Positions 1 through 8,256 of a DNA stretch of 64,000 bases are shown piece by piece. How positions within the stretch are numbered: the stretch's first letter is position 1; each line of letters opens with the position of its first letter. A program made the translations under genes and the position numbers. The stretch comes from Chloroflexota bacterium (lineage in GTDB: Bacteria > Chloroflexota > Anaerolineae > Aggregatilineales > UBA2796): contig JAJPHV010000017.1 in assembly GCA_021325095.1 (NCBI GenBank), positions 24,067-88,066 of the forward strand. The letters are read 5' to 3'. Under the pieces are notes generated by a model that was not told where the DNA came from, ran no database searches, and saw only the letters and a list, made by a program, of their open reading frames with translations.

Positions 1-510
1 TGTCCCCGTGTCGAGCGAAGCCAGGTGGCGGCCCAGCCAGCCTGTCGTCAGGGCGTGGCTGCCCGGCGTGCCGCGCTCCATGAAGTCCATCGCGTCAAAG
101 TGTGAACGGGTCGGGTCGGGCGAACCCGTCGCATGGACGGCGACAAGCTGATTACCCCTGAAGATGGGCAGCAGCGGCCTGAGGGCCGGGTGCAGGCCGA
201 AGAAGCCATCCAGATCGAGCGCCTTGTTGGTTATGTCTGCTTTACTGTCGTCCGGGCGGGCGATATTGATCGCCGGACGTGCATTGTAATAAGCGTTTTC
301 GCCGTGCGGCACGATGATGTTCAGGCCGTCCGCGCCGCCACGCAGGAAGATGCAGATCAGCACGTCGCCGCGCGGCGCACGAGTCTTGGGTGCAAAAGCC
401 AGGCGTGGCATCCAGCTCGGCCAGGCGACCTGGGCAGCAGCCAGCGCGGACAGGGCAAAGCTCCGGTTCAACATCTCACGGCGGGTCAGGGTTTCCACTG
501 AGCGAGCCAT
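1..510 (-). CDS. DUF1501 family exported protein (3' part missing)
   Basis: The first 170 residues of a DUF1501 protein; the reading frame stays open to the window edge. It starts at the ATG at 510 with a twin-arginine-type signal (TLTRREMLNRSFALSALAAA), followed by the family motif FLRGGADGLNIIVPHGENAY around residues 50-70. DUF1501 proteins are predicted sulfatase-like exported proteins that nearly always travel with a DUF1800 partner. That partner lies immediately upstream on the same strand, 92 bases away, with a palindromic repeat between them. The molecular function is not established; co-export of the pair in a folded state is inferred from the Tat signals. Confidence 0.88.
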   Translation of the reverse strand, partial: MARSVETLTRREMLNRSFALSALAAAQVAWPSWMPRLAFAPKTRAPRGDVLICIFLRGGADGLNIIVPHGENAYYNARPAINIARPDDSKADITNKALDLDGFFGLHPALRPLLPIFRGNQLVAVHATGSPDPTRSHFDAMDFMERGTPGSHALTTGWLGRHLASLDTGT

Positions 511-549
511 GTTTGAGTCCTCCTTATCATCTGATGATCGAGCAATTGA

Positions 550-596
550 CCTCACCCCCGGCCCCTTCTCCAACTGGAAAGGGGTCGGGGGTGAGG
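550..596. repeat. Intergenic palindrome, family copy 1
   Basis: An inverted repeat with arms CCTCACCCCCGGCCCCTT and AAGGGGTCGGGGGTGAGG (one G/T wobble) around a short loop. It lies between the DUF1800 stop and the DUF1501 start. It belongs to the CCTCACCCCC...GGGGGTGAGG family found at about ten places in this window. Confidence 0.85.
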
Positions 597-602
597 CGCT
601 TA

Positions 603-2129
603 TTACCGATACTGGAAGGCGGGCGAGGCGGCCAGCAGCGCAATCGCATCCACCATCCGCTTCCGCCCGGCGTCCGTTGTCAGGTTGGGTTCGCCCTTTT
701 TGCTGGCAAAATCCCAGATGGCGTTTTGTTCCTCCTGCGAGAGGGCACGACCCAGCAAATGTTGGGCAAAATACGCGAGAACACCCTGCGGCGTCAACTC
801 GACGTTCTGGCCGTGAACCAACCCGTTCAGGTTGACCTTGACGCCGGGCATCGCGCCGTATACGGTCAGGATGGCGGCGTTCCAGCGCAGCAGCATATTG
901 TCGATCCACTGCGCGGCGTAGTCGGTGTAGCCGTCAGGCGTCACGTGGTCAAAGGGCAGGTGACCCATCGCCTTGAGCGTGCCGAGCACGCCCAGTTGAT
1001 TTCTGTTGCCGGGTTTGGGCGTTGCCATGTCCACGTCGAAGGCGCGCAGCAGGGAAATCACGTATTCAAAGGGGCGCTTAAATTTTGGCGGTGCGTTCAG
1101 AAATTCCGGCGCAGCGAAGATGACGCGCAGCACGCTCGGAATGTCGCCGCTGCTCGCCAGGAATGCCTGGGCCGCTGCCTTGACCACCGTCTCCGGGGGA
1201 TCGTCAGCAATGAAACGGCGGCACAGCTTGGAGGCGATATGGTGCGCGGTGGCCGGGTGCGCGGCCAGCATGTCCAGCACCGTCTCGCCATCCTGGATGC
1301 CGCCACCCGCCGGAATCTGCTGCCCCAACACTGTTTTCGGGCCGTCGTCGTGCTGCCTGGGGTTGAAGATGAAGTCGCCGGGATTGTCGCCGTTCGGCCC
1401 CTGGACGGTCCAGCCAGTGAAGCAGCGAGCCACCTCCTTCACGTCTGTCTCGGTGTAGTTGCCAACCGTAATGGTGTGCAGTTCCATCACCTCGCGGGCG
1501 TAGTTCTCGTTAGGGTGTTTCTTTTCGCTCTTGGCGTTGTCCAGGTAGATGAGCATGGCCGGGCTTTTGGCCGACGCACCCAGCAGATCGCGGAACTTGC
1601 CCAGCGCATGTTTGCGGATCACCTCCCGATCATCGATGGTCTTCAGAAATTTGCATTGCTCCTTCAGATGCCAGATCGAGAAATGCTCCGACCAGAAATT
1701 GACCATGACCTCGTACAACTGCCGTTCAGCGTACACGGCACGCACCACGGTGGCCTGATCCAGTTCCACGATCATTTCCTGCGCAGCCTGGCCGAGCGCC
1801 TGGATTTCTGGGAGCGTCATGTCTAGCGTCATGTAATCGCCCAGGCGCTTCTCCACAACCTCGTCACTGATCGACGCCGGGTTCAACTGTTGTTCCAGGT
1901 AGGCTTGCAGACCCATCTTTTTTACGGCGTCCACCTGGCCGGGACGTGGCCCGAACGCCACCCGATTCAAGACGTGAAAGACCGGATCGCGCCCTTCGGG
2001 GCTGGCTGGACGACGCAGAGGCGCGGGCAAATCCGGCGCAGCCAGCGCCTCGATCACGCTGGAGCCAAGCAGCGCCGTTCCAGCGCCGGCTCCTATAACC
2101 TTCAGGAAACTGCGACGATTCATCCGCAC
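603..2129 (-). CDS. DUF1800 family exported protein
   Basis: A 508-residue protein of the DUF1800 family. It starts at GTG 2129, with an AAGGAGA ribosome site about 8 bases away; an in-frame ATG at 2123 is the alternative. The N-terminus is a Tat signal (MNRRSFLKVIGAGAGTALLG). Family landmarks are VAFGPRPGQVDAVKKMG near residue 53, ERQLYEVMVNFWSEHFSIW near 135, NENYAREVMELHTI near 205 and VKEVARCFTGWT near 232. It is the upstream member of a two-gene unit with the DUF1501 protein. The pair is widespread in environmental bacteria; its biochemical role is unknown, although extracellular or envelope work is implied by the Tat signal. Confidence 0.93.
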   Translation of the reverse strand: MRMNRRSFLKVIGAGAGTALLGSSVIEALAAPDLPAPLRRPASPEGRDPVFHVLNRVAFGPRPGQVDAVKKMGLQAYLEQQLNPASISDEVVEKRLGDYMTLDMTLPEIQALGQAAQEMIVELDQATVVRAVYAERQLYEVMVNFWSEHFSIWHLKEQCKFLKTIDDREVIRKHALGKFRDLLGASAKSPAMLIYLDNAKSEKKHPNENYAREVMELHTITVGNYTETDVKEVARCFTGWTVQGPNGDNPGDFIFNPRQHDDGPKTVLGQQIPAGGGIQDGETVLDMLAAHPATAHHIASKLCRRFIADDPPETVVKAAAQAFLASSGDIPSVLRVIFAAPEFLNAPPKFKRPFEYVISLLRAFDVDMATPKPGNRNQLGVLGTLKAMGHLPFDHVTPDGYTDYAAQWIDNMLLRWNAAILTVYGAMPGVKVNLNGLVHGQNVELTPQGVLAYFAQHLLGRALSQEEQNAIWDFASKKGEPNLTTDAGRKRMVDAIALLAASPAFQYR

Positions 2130-2269
2130 TGCGCCGCTCTCCTTTCGACCTGGCCGAACTGTCTTTCTGATGATGATGCGACGATCATCTCAACAATGTG
2201 TTGCCAAAGTGTTATCAGGCTGTAAGATTTTGCGGCATGGGGCAGCAAACTGTCCTGCCCGGCGGTCTA

Positions 2270-2716
2270 TTAACCCGGCTTGGACGGAGATTGATCGGAC
2301 TGTGCGTTGAGGTATGCCAGTTGTTCCCGCCGTGCAGTGGCGATCACCTGGGCGCGGCGTGCTCGCCACGAAAGGCGCGTCCAGGGCCGCTGCCAGGATA
2401 ACGCGCTGGCTGCATTGGTGAACACACCGATAGCAACGGCTGCCGCGTTTTCGGCGTCGCCGCGCGTGGCGAAGGTGATGGCCGCTTGCAGGGTCGTGGC
2501 GGCGTGGGAAAGATCGCGGCGCAGTGGGACGAAGACGATCTTGCGGCGAATTTCGGCGTCAGCATCGGCAGCCAGAACCTTCAAAGCGGTCAGGGAGCCA
2601 GCCTGCTCGATGGCTGTCGCGGGTGCTTGCAACCCCCAGGCACGCAGCGCGCTGACCAGCACAGGCCGTGCATGGTTCATGACACACCACGTCGAAAAGG
2701 TTCGCGCATCGTTCAT
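2270..2716 (-). CDS. Small alanine-rich protein of unknown function
   Basis: 148 residues from the ATG at 2716 (MNDARTFSTWCVMNHARPVL). I do not recognise the family. It is helical and Ala-rich, has no signal peptide or membrane segment, and ends in a Ser/Pro/Lys-rich tail. The frame is open 45 codons further upstream, but that extension crosses a hairpin and a promoter, so I reject it. A perfect TATAAT lies 7 bases before the ATG with no ribosome site between, so the mRNA is probably leaderless. It is separated from the DUF1800 gene by 140 bases on the same strand and could share function with it, but nothing in the sequence shows this. Confidence 0.6.
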   Translation of the reverse strand: MNDARTFSTWCVMNHARPVLVSALRAWGLQAPATAIEQAGSLTALKVLAADADAEIRRKIVFVPLRRDLSHAATTLQAAITFATRGDAENAAAVAIGVFTNAASALSWQRPWTRLSWRARRAQVIATARREQLAYLNAQSDQSPSKPG

Positions 2717-2723
2717 GCTCGAA

Positions 2724-2754
2724 ATTATAGCCGAGTCGGGGCCAGAAAGGGCAA
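2724..2754 (-). promoter_or_regulatory. Promoter of the small gene, probably leaderless
   Basis: On the minus strand TTGCCC (2754-2749), a 19-base spacer and a perfect TATAAT (2729-2724). Transcription would start about 7 bases on, which is the ATG itself. Confidence 0.5.
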
Positions 2755-2777
2755 GGAGCCTGCTGGTACAGGCTCCT
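2754..2777. other. Perfect 9-bp hairpin
   Basis: AGGAGCCTG, loop CTGGTA, CAGGCTCCT. There is no T tract on either side. It could be an upstream terminator or an operator overlapping the -35 of the minus-strand promoter; no choice can be made from sequence. Confidence 0.55.
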
Positions 2778-3007
2778 AGACTAGAAGTGGTGATGATTGA
2801 GGACTTGTGTGGTCGCTTTGGGACGGGTCTGTCCCTGAGGAAGCTGAACACGCGCGGAAGTCTTTTTGAACTTGATCCAACTATACGGCAGAGCGCCGAA
2901 ATTGGTGAGTGATACTCGTCACTGATCTGGCGCTGAATGTCACCTGCCTTTGTCGCTAAAGGTCATGAATCTGCTAAGACTCCGTACTGTTCAGCCATGA
3001 CGGCCCT

Positions 3008-3016
3008 TGTTATGAT
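3008..3016 (+). promoter_or_regulatory. Extended -10 promoter of the glycosyltransferase
   Basis: TG-T-TATGAT about 28 bases before the GTG start. The -35 region is poor, as expected for an extended -10 promoter. Confidence 0.45.
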
Positions 3017-3043
3017 AGGCCCCCAGGAGGGGACTCGACTCAA

Positions 3044-4291
3044 GTGACATCTTTCTGGTTTATTTCCGCGCCGCTGCCCGGCCACGCGGACTGGGGCGGG
3101 ATGCTGAAAACCGCTCAGGTGCTGCGGGCTAAGGGACACAGCGTCCTTTGGGTCTCGCAATCGCCGCTCGGCCCAATGGTGCAGAAGGCGGGCATCGACT
3201 TTGCGCCAGTAACGGAAACCGGCTGGCTGTGGCCGCCGCCGCCATTGCCCGACCCGAAGTCGCTACAACCTGCGCAAGCGATCTTTCTCCGTTACAAGCG
3301 TGCCCTGGATACCTGGCTGAGTGAGGACTTGATCCCGCCCGCCGTCGAAGCGCTGACTGGTCTGGCAAAAGAACGCGGAACGCCGGACGTGATCGTGAGC
3401 GACCCGTTCCTGACTGCCGCTGCCTTCACTGCCGAAGCGCTCAACGTGCCGCTGGCCGTCGCCGGTTGGCCCGCCGGGCAGCCGCTGGACGAGGATCGCC
3501 TGCTGGCTGTGCAAGCTGAACTGGGGCGGATCAGCCGGGAACGGCTCGAGCGTCTGTCCGGGCAGCTTGGTCTGCGCGGTGTTAATTTCTCCTCCGGCGC
3601 GACACCCTCGGTGCAGAGTCCGCACCTGCACGTCAGCTTTTTCAGCCGGAGGTGGTATCAGGCCGATCCCGATTTCCTGCCGCAGACCGAATTTGTGGGC
3701 GGCAGCCCCACGCCGCCGCAGTCGCCTGTGCCGGACTGGCTGGCCGCCATACCGCCCGAAACGCCGCTGGCGCTGATCACGCTTGGCAGCACCTTCACGG
3801 GCGATCTGGGCTTTTTCAGTTGGGCCGCGCAGGCGGCGGCGCGCCTGGGCCTGGTGCCCATCGTCGTTCTGGGCGGCAACCCGATTGACCCGGCGGAAAA
3901 AGCCCGGCTCAAAGCCGCGCTGCCCGCACATACCCGCCTGCTGACGTGGGTCGATTACGATCACGTCTTCCCACGCCTGAAGGTGATCGTCCATCATGGC
4001 GGCATGGGCACGACGCATCGCGCCGTGATTCAGGGTGTTCCGCAGGTGGTTGTGCCGCACGCCGCCGATCAGCGCGGGCAGGCGCGCCGGGTGGCGCAGG
4101 CCAAAGTCGGCCTGAACCTGAGCGCGCATGACGTCCAGAGCGGCCAGCTTTTGCCCGCGATTCGGGCGGTGACAACGGACAAGCGAATACTCGACAATGC
4201 GGCGCAGTTGGCCTCGGAGTTCGCCGCGTTGGGCGGGCCACCGAGGGCCGCCCAACTGCTGCTGCGGGTCGCGCACGAGCGGGTTATCTAG
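3044..4291 (+). CDS. MGT/UGT-type glycosyltransferase
   Basis: A 415-residue GT-B fold glycosyltransferase of the UDP-glucuronosyl/macrolide transferase type. The start is GTG 3044, preceded by AGGAGGGG about 11 bases away. The N-terminus has the acceptor-domain pattern (PLPGHADWGGMLKTAQVLRA: PxxGHxxP-like with a Gly/Asp change). The C-terminal donor domain shows VIVHHGGMGTTHRAVIQGVP near residue 315, with the HHGGxGT nucleotide-diphosphate-binding motif and a downstream PHAADQ acidic/Gln pair. It should move a hexose from a nucleotide sugar to a small hydrophobic or lipid acceptor in the cytoplasm. It stands alone, convergent with the methyltransferase, so the acceptor cannot be predicted. 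Confidence 0.85.
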   Translation: MTSFWFISAPLPGHADWGGMLKTAQVLRAKGHSVLWVSQSPLGPMVQKAGIDFAPVTETGWLWPPPPLPDPKSLQPAQAIFLRYKRALDTWLSEDLIPPAVEALTGLAKERGTPDVIVSDPFLTAAAFTAEALNVPLAVAGWPAGQPLDEDRLLAVQAELGRISRERLERLSGQLGLRGVNFSSGATPSVQSPHLHVSFFSRRWYQADPDFLPQTEFVGGSPTPPQSPVPDWLAAIPPETPLALITLGSTFTGDLGFFSWAAQAAARLGLVPIVVLGGNPIDPAEKARLKAALPAHTRLLTWVDYDHVFPRLKVIVHHGGMGTTHRAVIQGVPQVVVPHAADQRGQARRVAQAKVGLNLSAHDVQSGQLLPAIRAVTTDKRILDNAAQLASEFAALGGPPRAAQLLLRVAHERVI

Positions 4292-5943
4292 CGATGTTTA
4301 CGATTCGTCCTGCGGTTTCGCAATTTTTTCCAGATCGAGCGAAGCAATTGAATGTCTTGGCCGCCTAACCCAAGCCCACCCGCAAGTAAGACCCTATCAG
4401 TGATGTTGAGCACACTCTCAATGTCATTTTTGCGGAGAAGCGTATCAAGATATTGAATATCTAGCCGTTCCGCCCCCTGGAGTGGAATCGGCAACATTTC
4501 GGCCTCGTTAGGTTCGAGTTCAAGGACGCCGCCGCCATAGCTTCGGCCAATGATTTCGGCAAAGGCAAATGTCAGCGAATTCAAGAAAGCAGCGGCAATC
4601 ATCGGTGCAGGGATACCGTTCCGAAGTCTGACGCGATGAATTGTATCGGTACTGGTCGCGGCTGCCTGATTCAGCACTATTTTGGGATAGCTATGAATCT
4701 GGCGCAGCATGAACGCATCGGGATTCCAAACCGAGGGTACGATGTACCATCGATTACGAATGCGGCACTTGAAGCCGAGGTTAGCTCCATTGGCTTCCCC
4801 TCTAGCAATATACGACTTCAACTGTTCCGGCAACTGCTCAAACGGCTGATCAGGTGCATCCAGGAGGAACGAAGGTAGCTGGTTTTCGGCGTTTGTCCGC
4901 CAGTCCGCTTCCTGGAATATCGTGCCTTGAAGATGACCGGAACGCCCCACTAACGGCCTGGTGTATGCCGACAGATTGAGGTCTTCAACTTGCTGCGCTG
5001 TGAGGACGAAAAATTCATTGAGTCCTGTAACCACGCCAACATCAACATCGAGGACATGTCCTGCGCGAGTCAGGCCAGGGTGTTCTCTCAACTTGCGCAA
5101 CAGATGTATTTCTTCTTTTTCAAGAAAATACATTGTCCATTTTTCAGTCGTGTGATCCATCTCCTTGAGCGGACTATCGATCAGCGCATCGTGATCATAA
5201 GCGTGCAGATCGTTAGCGTCTTCAAGTTCGATTGTTCGGATGCCCGTGCTTTTGCTGCCATTTCGTTCGCCCAGCAGCAAGACGATTTCTTGTTGGATTC
5301 CTTCAAAAACTAATTTCTTGAACGTGATCAAAGTGATATGGTTGTAAGCATCACTTAGAAAACGACGAAGTTCGGCTGTGTATTTCACCTGGAGCAGTTC
5401 CGCGGGAATAACCATTGCCAATCGCCCATGACTGCTAAGAAGCTGAGTCGCAGCGACCAAAAATGGAACCCACGCATTTGTAAGCCGGTTGGGACGTAAA
5501 CCTGCGTTGTGCATCAGATGGAAGGCTATAGCACGGTGTTCTTCGGGAAAATTCTGATAGCGGATAAAAGGTGGATTTCCAATCACTGCGTCGAATGTTT
5601 TGTGATTGATGAGATGGGTCTGGCAATAAGAGAAAAAATCTCCGACATGAATATTGGGATAATTGGGTAGATCAACCAACGAAGTTAAACGTTGTATAGC
5701 TGTTTGTGCCTCAATAGGATCAATTTCAACCCCGTGAATCAGTTCATTCGCCGAATTAATGGAGGAACCTAGATCAACCATCCGCTGCAACGCAGATACC
5801 AATAATGCGCCGTCGCCACAGCTTGGTTCTAGAATTCTGGATGTGGGAGATTGTATGGCCCACTTTGCCAGGAAGTCTGCAATGGCTTTGGGCGTGTAAT
5901 ATCCCCCCCGTAGCTTCTGATAAGACGCCGCCGTTTTTCCCAC
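4288..5943 (-). CDS. Type II N6-adenine DNA methyltransferase (Eco57I/TaqI-like)
   Basis: A 551-residue modification methylase. From the proposed GTG start at 5943 it carries GGYYTPK (13-19), the AdoMet motif ILEPSCGDGAL (37-47) and the catalytic motif NPPF (123-126) of gamma-class adenine methylases. A C-terminal TaqI-like target-recognition region follows (TRPLVGRSGHL and a later VWNPDAFMLRQIHSYPKIVL stretch). The longest frame reaches 6117, but that part overlaps the endonuclease remnant. The GTG has an AAGGA ribosome site 9 bases ahead and begins 16 bases after the endonuclease stop, so I prefer it. Codon and base composition are clearly more AT-rich than the flanks, a sign of transfer. 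Its stop overlaps the end of the convergent glycosyltransferase by 4 bases. Confidence 0.9.
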   Translation of the reverse strand: MGKTAASYQKLRGGYYTPKAIADFLAKWAIQSPTSRILEPSCGDGALLVSALQRMVDLGSSINSANELIHGVEIDPIEAQTAIQRLTSLVDLPNYPNIHVGDFFSYCQTHLINHKTFDAVIGNPPFIRYQNFPEEHRAIAFHLMHNAGLRPNRLTNAWVPFLVAATQLLSSHGRLAMVIPAELLQVKYTAELRRFLSDAYNHITLITFKKLVFEGIQQEIVLLLGERNGSKSTGIRTIELEDANDLHAYDHDALIDSPLKEMDHTTEKWTMYFLEKEEIHLLRKLREHPGLTRAGHVLDVDVGVVTGLNEFFVLTAQQVEDLNLSAYTRPLVGRSGHLQGTIFQEADWRTNAENQLPSFLLDAPDQPFEQLPEQLKSYIARGEANGANLGFKCRIRNRWYIVPSVWNPDAFMLRQIHSYPKIVLNQAAATSTDTIHRVRLRNGIPAPMIAAAFLNSLTFAFAEIIGRSYGGGVLELEPNEAEMLPIPLQGAERLDIQYLDTLLRKNDIESVLNITDRVLLAGGLGLGGQDIQLLRSIWKKLRNRRTNRKHR

Positions 5944-5959
5944 CGAGTTGTATTCCTTG

Positions 5960-6660
5960 TTATGTCCCTTCGTCTGCGTGTGGTGGCAACCCCTTGTAAC
6001 GAGCAACGTACATGGCTTCGACTTGTTCTGAAAACTTTTCAATACGCAGAGCCGACGATGTGTTCGGAACATCCGAGCTAATTGTACCAGTTTCCGGGTC
6101 CCAGACAACCAGGGCAATGGACTCAGCCATATAAGGTGGGCCGTCTACGCTGGTACGGCGTGCCAGACGTTCCAAAGTTTCGACAAGAGCGCGCTGTCGG
6201 GCTGGGGAGAAACATGGAAGCGGACAAACTACCATAAAAGCCACGACAGCATGTGGAAAACGGCTGTGAACAGTAGTGGCCTCGGTGCCAAGTCGTTTAC
6301 CATATTTTGCCAATTCTTGCCGATGCTCTCGCGGTCATTGAGGGTTTTACTATCGAAGGCAAAACGAACCCCGTCGGGGCGATAGCCCACATCGAAGTTT
6401 TGGGGTCGGACACCACCAATGATGCGCACAGGGCCTAACTCCACGCAATCCGGCTGCGGTGGAACAAGTGCTCTTGCATTTGGCGTAACAACTGGAATGC
6501 CGCCCAAGAGCACAGCCAGAGATTGCGCTACTGCCGAATCAAAGACCCTTCCCAGATCACTGGAGGAGAAGGGAGGAGTGCGTTTCAGGTTTCCGCCATT
6601 TTGAATCCAGACTGAGCCAAATTGAGCAAGAGTATCCTCATCAATTGATATCGGTGGCAT
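5960..6660 (-). pseudogene. Frameshifted type II restriction endonuclease
   Basis: One protein is spread over two frames. The first, from ATG 6660, reads MPPISIDEDTLAQFGS to GKNWQNMVNDL, near 6290. The second continues in another frame as TEATTVHSRFPHAVVAFMVV and ends at 5960. Joining them needs one inserted base at about 6286-6289 (minus strand TTGGCACC where TTGGCNACC is expected), giving about 232 residues with continuous family-like sequence. RPDGVRFAFDSKT near residue 100 looks like a PD-(D/E)xK core. The position directly before the methyltransferase fits a cognate endonuclease. It is either a true inactivating deletion, leaving a solitary methyltransferase, or a sequencing error. I infer the restriction role from context and motif, not from a named family. 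Confidence 0.7.
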
Positions 6661-6694
6661 CGATGCTAAAGCCGGCATGGCGGGACCCGCTTTC

Positions 6695-7297
6695 CTACGA
6701 AGTCTCCTGGAACTTGCGGGCTTCCGTCTTGCCCTCCTGGATGGCATCGCGCAGGCTCTCGCCTTCGACGCGGCGGCGTGCTTCTTCAGCGGCCCGCTCG
6801 ATTTCGCGGCGCGTTTCCTCGCCGCTCTGCGGGGCATACCACAACGCCGCCACGATTCCGATCACCACGCCGAGCATCGCGCCCAGGACAAATACGCCCG
6901 CATCGCCGCTGTCTTGCGAATGGCGCTGCTCGTGCCGCTCGACGATCTGCCTGGCAGCCTGGTAGGTCGTCTGATCCACCTTGTCACGCAGGTTGGTGGC
7001 GGCTTCTTCAATGTTCTGGCGCACAGGACTTTCCTGGATTTCCTGCTTCACTCGTTCGGCGGTCTTCTCGCTGGTACGCCGGAGTTCCCGCTGTTTGCGC
7101 ACGATCAGTTTGCCGGAGCGATCCACAAAGTGGGCAAATTCTTCCAGAACGTGGCTGGCCCGGACACCGCGCTCCGGGCGGTGCGCAGCCTGTTCGCCCC
7201 GATGGGCCAGCATCTTGCGGGCGCTCATGACCAGCGCCACGATGTCGCCAATGTCCTGGAGGTTCACCAGGTCTCGCAACTGGATTCGCTTCGCCAT
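6695..7297 (-). CDS. YtxH-domain membrane protein
   Basis: 200 residues, ATG 7297 with AGGAGGGG 7 bases ahead. The N-terminal half is charged and helical with an amphipathic coiled-coil-like run (60-120). A single membrane helix follows at about 132-154 in the YtxH pattern (GAMLGVVIGIVAALWYAP), followed by SGEETRREIERAAEEARRR, the typical charged helix of the family. YtxH proteins are small general-stress proteins of unknown mechanism. It is the last of three small membrane-protein genes (8105 to 6695, gap 11 bases to the preceding gene), a probable operon. The endonuclease remnant starts 34 bases further on. Confidence 0.8.
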   Translation of the reverse strand: MAKRIQLRDLVNLQDIGDIVALVMSARKMLAHRGEQAAHRPERGVRASHVLEEFAHFVDRSGKLIVRKQRELRRTSEKTAERVKQEIQESPVRQNIEEAATNLRDKVDQTTYQAARQIVERHEQRHSQDSGDAGVFVLGAMLGVVIGIVAALWYAPQSGEETRREIERAAEEARRRVEGESLRDAIQEGKTEARKFQETS

Positions 7298-7308
7298 CTT
7301 CGCCCCTC

Positions 7309-7812
7309 CTACTTGCGACCATTGGAAGAACGGCCATTCTCAAGGTGCTGGCCGCTCAGGTTGCGGCGCAGACCGGCCAGTTCGCCCAGGAAAGCACGTG
7401 CGCCCGCCACAGCCGCCGAGACACGAATGACCGGGGCAGCCACATTCTGGCTGACAAACTGCGCTGTCCCGCGCACCGTCGTCAGCGTTTGCCGCGTCTC
7501 GTCAATAATGGGCTTGATCTCAGTCCGCAGCAGGTTAATGAGGGCCGTCAATTGCAAGATAAGGACGACCAGCGCCACACTGATCAGGATGCCTTGCAGC
7601 GCCAGCACAATAATAAAAAAGTCCCGCAGGATGCGGAAGGCCGAGGCAACGCCTTCCGAGCCGCTGATGCCGCCGACGATGGCGATGATGAGCGATATGA
7701 CGATCACTGCCGCCAGGACGCCCAGCGCGATCACAACCCACTTGACCATACCGGGATCGGCACTCTGGCCCGATTCGACCACACTTTCCACGCGATCCGG
7801 TTTATCACTCAT
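7309..7812 (-). CDS. Two-helix membrane protein, function unknown
   Basis: 167 residues from the ATG at 7812 (MSDKPDRVESVV), which has GGAGGAGAG ahead; the longer open frame to 8139 covers the neighbouring gene in another frame and is rejected. Two long hydrophobic helices (about 22-48 and 64-92) precede a cytoplasmic amphipathic segment (RTEIKPIIDETRQTLTTVRG) like those of DUF948-type stress proteins, and the chain ends in a basic tail. It sits between a small membrane protein and the YtxH protein, and I infer a shared envelope-stress role. Confidence 0.7.
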   Translation of the reverse strand: MSDKPDRVESVVESGQSADPGMVKWVVIALGVLAAVIVISLIIAIVGGISGSEGVASAFRILRDFFIIVLALQGILISVALVVLILQLTALINLLRTEIKPIIDETRQTLTTVRGTAQFVSQNVAAPVIRVSAAVAGARAFLGELAGLRRNLSGQHLENGRSSNGRK

Positions 7813-7829
7813 CAAGGTCTCTCCTCCAG

Positions 7830-8105
7830 TTAGCCGGGTTTGCGCGCCAGCCGATTGCCCGTCAGGAACCGCGCCGCCAGCAGAGCCAGCCATGCGCCGA
7901 GTGTCGCCGAGAACGTCCGCAATGGCCCGATATTCAACACATTCACGCCGAAAATGACGCCGAAGACGTGCCCCAGCGTGAAGCCAAGCCAGCCCGCCAG
8001 CAAGAAAAGTGCCAGCCGCCGGGCGTCTCCGCCCAGGAGAAAATGAAAAATCGCACCGTATAAAGTTGCCAGGATGAAGCCAAAGACAACGGAAGGACTG
8101 GGCAT
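7830..8105 (-). CDS. Small membrane protein, function unknown
   Basis: 91 residues from ATG 8105 (MPSPSVVFGFILATLYGAIF). Three hydrophobic segments cover most of the chain, with a conserved-looking VNVLNIGPLRTFSATLGA before the last helix. A longer start at 8198 is possible but its extra 31 residues are Cys/Arg-rich and unlike a membrane protein. First gene of the three-gene small-membrane-protein unit. No family recognised. Confidence 0.6.
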   Translation of the reverse strand: MPSPSVVFGFILATLYGAIFHFLLGGDARRLALFLLAGWLGFTLGHVFGVIFGVNVLNIGPLRTFSATLGAWLALLAARFLTGNRLARKPG

Positions 8106-8256
8106 GATCTGCTCTCGCCTGGCGTTCAGCCAGCAGCACAGGGTACGCCGCTGGCTGTAGATCACGTCGCGTGGTTGCGTGACAGCCAGCGAATGCATAA
8201 ACTAATGTAACATACTCTCTTACAATTGACGAGATTGAAGGGCAGGATAAGCCCCG

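Larger units (their letters stand above)
2717..3043. other. Divergent intergenic region
   Basis: 327 bases between two divergent genes with no coding frame I can support. It holds a TATAAT box directed at the small gene on the minus strand, a 9-bp perfect hairpin (2754-2777), and an extended -10 (TGT-TATGAT, 3008-3016) directed at the glycosyltransferase on the plus strand. Confidence 0.6.

Noticed and set aside
390..1826. Long plus-strand open frame opposite the DUF1800 gene
   Set aside because: Shadow frame caused by high GC; composition is Arg/His/Gln-rich and no motif is seen, while the minus strand encodes a clear family.
5944..6117. Upstream extension of the methyltransferase frame
   Set aside because: Overlaps the endonuclease remnant; the GTG at 5943 has a ribosome site and correct spacing after the endonuclease stop.
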